Shown here in pieces: positions 5,931 to 6,178 of a stretch of 6,178 nucleotides of DNA. Both the position numbers and the translations under genes were made by a program. Source of the DNA: Hyphomicrobiales bacterium. GTDB taxonomy: Bacteria > Pseudomonadota > Alphaproteobacteria > Rhizobiales > Afifellaceae. The stretch spans positions 1-6,178 of the forward strand of contig JACCSN010000452.1 in NCBI GenBank assembly GCA_013812985.1, given 5' to 3'. A model generated the notes under the pieces. It made no database searches. It was given only the letters and a program-made list of their open reading frames with translations, and was not told where the DNA came from. Each line of letters begins with the position of its first letter. Positions within the stretch are counted from its first letter, which is position 1.

Positions 5931-6178
5931 GTGGCCAAGCTCCTGGAGATGGAGGGGATCTCAAAATCCTTCCCCGGCGTGCGCGCCTTGGACGATGTGC
6001 GATTCGACCTTGAAGCCGGCGAGGTGCATGCGCTGATGGGCGAGAACGGCGCCGGCAAATCCACGCTGATCAAGATCCTCTGCGGGGTGCAGCCTCCCGA
6101 TCAGGGCGTGATCAAGCTGGCGGGAGAAGCCGTCGAGATCGCCACGCCGGTGCGGGCGAACCAGCTCGGCATCAGCAC
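5931..6178 (+). CDS. RbsA-like sugar ABC transporter ATPase, N-terminal part (cut by window edge)
   Basis: The frame from GTG 5931 runs off the window after 82 codons. It begins [22 protein letters not shown] and contains the Walker A motif GENGAGKST (37-45), then [14 protein letters not shown]. These are the standard N-terminal features of the RbsA/MglA/XylG/AraG ATPases, which are usually about 500 residues with two nucleotide-binding domains; only part of the first is visible, so Walker B and the ABC signature cannot be checked. GTG 5931 lies 10 bases after the hydrolase stop, with GAGG (5919-5922) 8 bases upstream; ATG 5949 is a shorter alternative. It should energise the two permeases from the cytoplasmic side. 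An ATPase gene placed after a hydrolase rather than next to the permeases or binding protein is a less common order. Confidence 0.93.
   Translation, partial: MAKLLEMEGISKSFPGVRALDDVRFDLEAGEVHALMGENGAGKSTLIKILCGVQPPDQGVIKLAGEAVEIATPVRANQLGIS

Noticed and set aside
4799..6073. Long minus-strand open frame (424 codons) opposite the hydrolase and permease 2 end
   Set aside because: It lies antisense to genes with intact family motifs. Its translation is rich in Arg, Ala, Asp and Gly with no recognisable domain, which is typical of shadow frames in high-GC DNA.

Overview
The window reads as chromosomal DNA of a high-GC proteobacterium, most likely an alphaproteobacterium of the Hyphomicrobiales (Rhizobiales) type. 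This rests on the G/C-rich third positions, the tightly packed genes and the gene set: a FadR-type GntR regulator, an SDR dehydrogenase and a CUT2-like sugar ABC importer. Base use is even across the window. I see no insertion sequence, phage gene, tRNA, rRNA or CRISPR array, so this looks like a resident catabolic locus.

Layout from left to right. Bases 1-51 hold the last codons of a rightward gene, possibly a LysR-type regulator. A leftward SDR dehydrogenase (79-843) converges on it. The SDR is divergent from a rightward GntR/FadR-family regulator (960-1778). After a 108-base gap comes a rightward operon: periplasmic substrate-binding protein (1887-2834), two different RbsC-like permeases (2889-3902 and 3919-4884), a carbon-nitrogen hydrolase of the nitrilase superfamily (4949-5920), and the first 82 codons of an RbsA-like ATPase (5931 to the window edge).

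The most informative non-coding signal is a 16-base motif present in both intergenic regions beside gntR (875-890 and 1791-1806, 14 of 16 bases identical). The first copy extends to the 17-base palindrome CTATTGTATGACATTAG, whose core fits the GT-N3-AC operator style of FadR-type regulators. The simplest reading is that the regulator controls itself, the divergent SDR and the transport operon, so the SDR and the amide hydrolase probably act on the imported compound or its breakdown products.

The compound itself cannot be named from sequence. The transporter is built like a sugar or polyol importer, but the binding protein seems to have lost some sugar-contacting residues of RbsB, and a C-N bond hydrolase sits between the permease and ATPase genes. 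Together these suggest a nitrogen-containing ligand such as an amide or carbamoyl derivative. Smaller features are a stable hairpin after the binding-protein gene, a hairpin abutting the gntR ribosome binding site, a hairpin before the hydrolase, and a seven-codon reading frame bridging the two permease genes.
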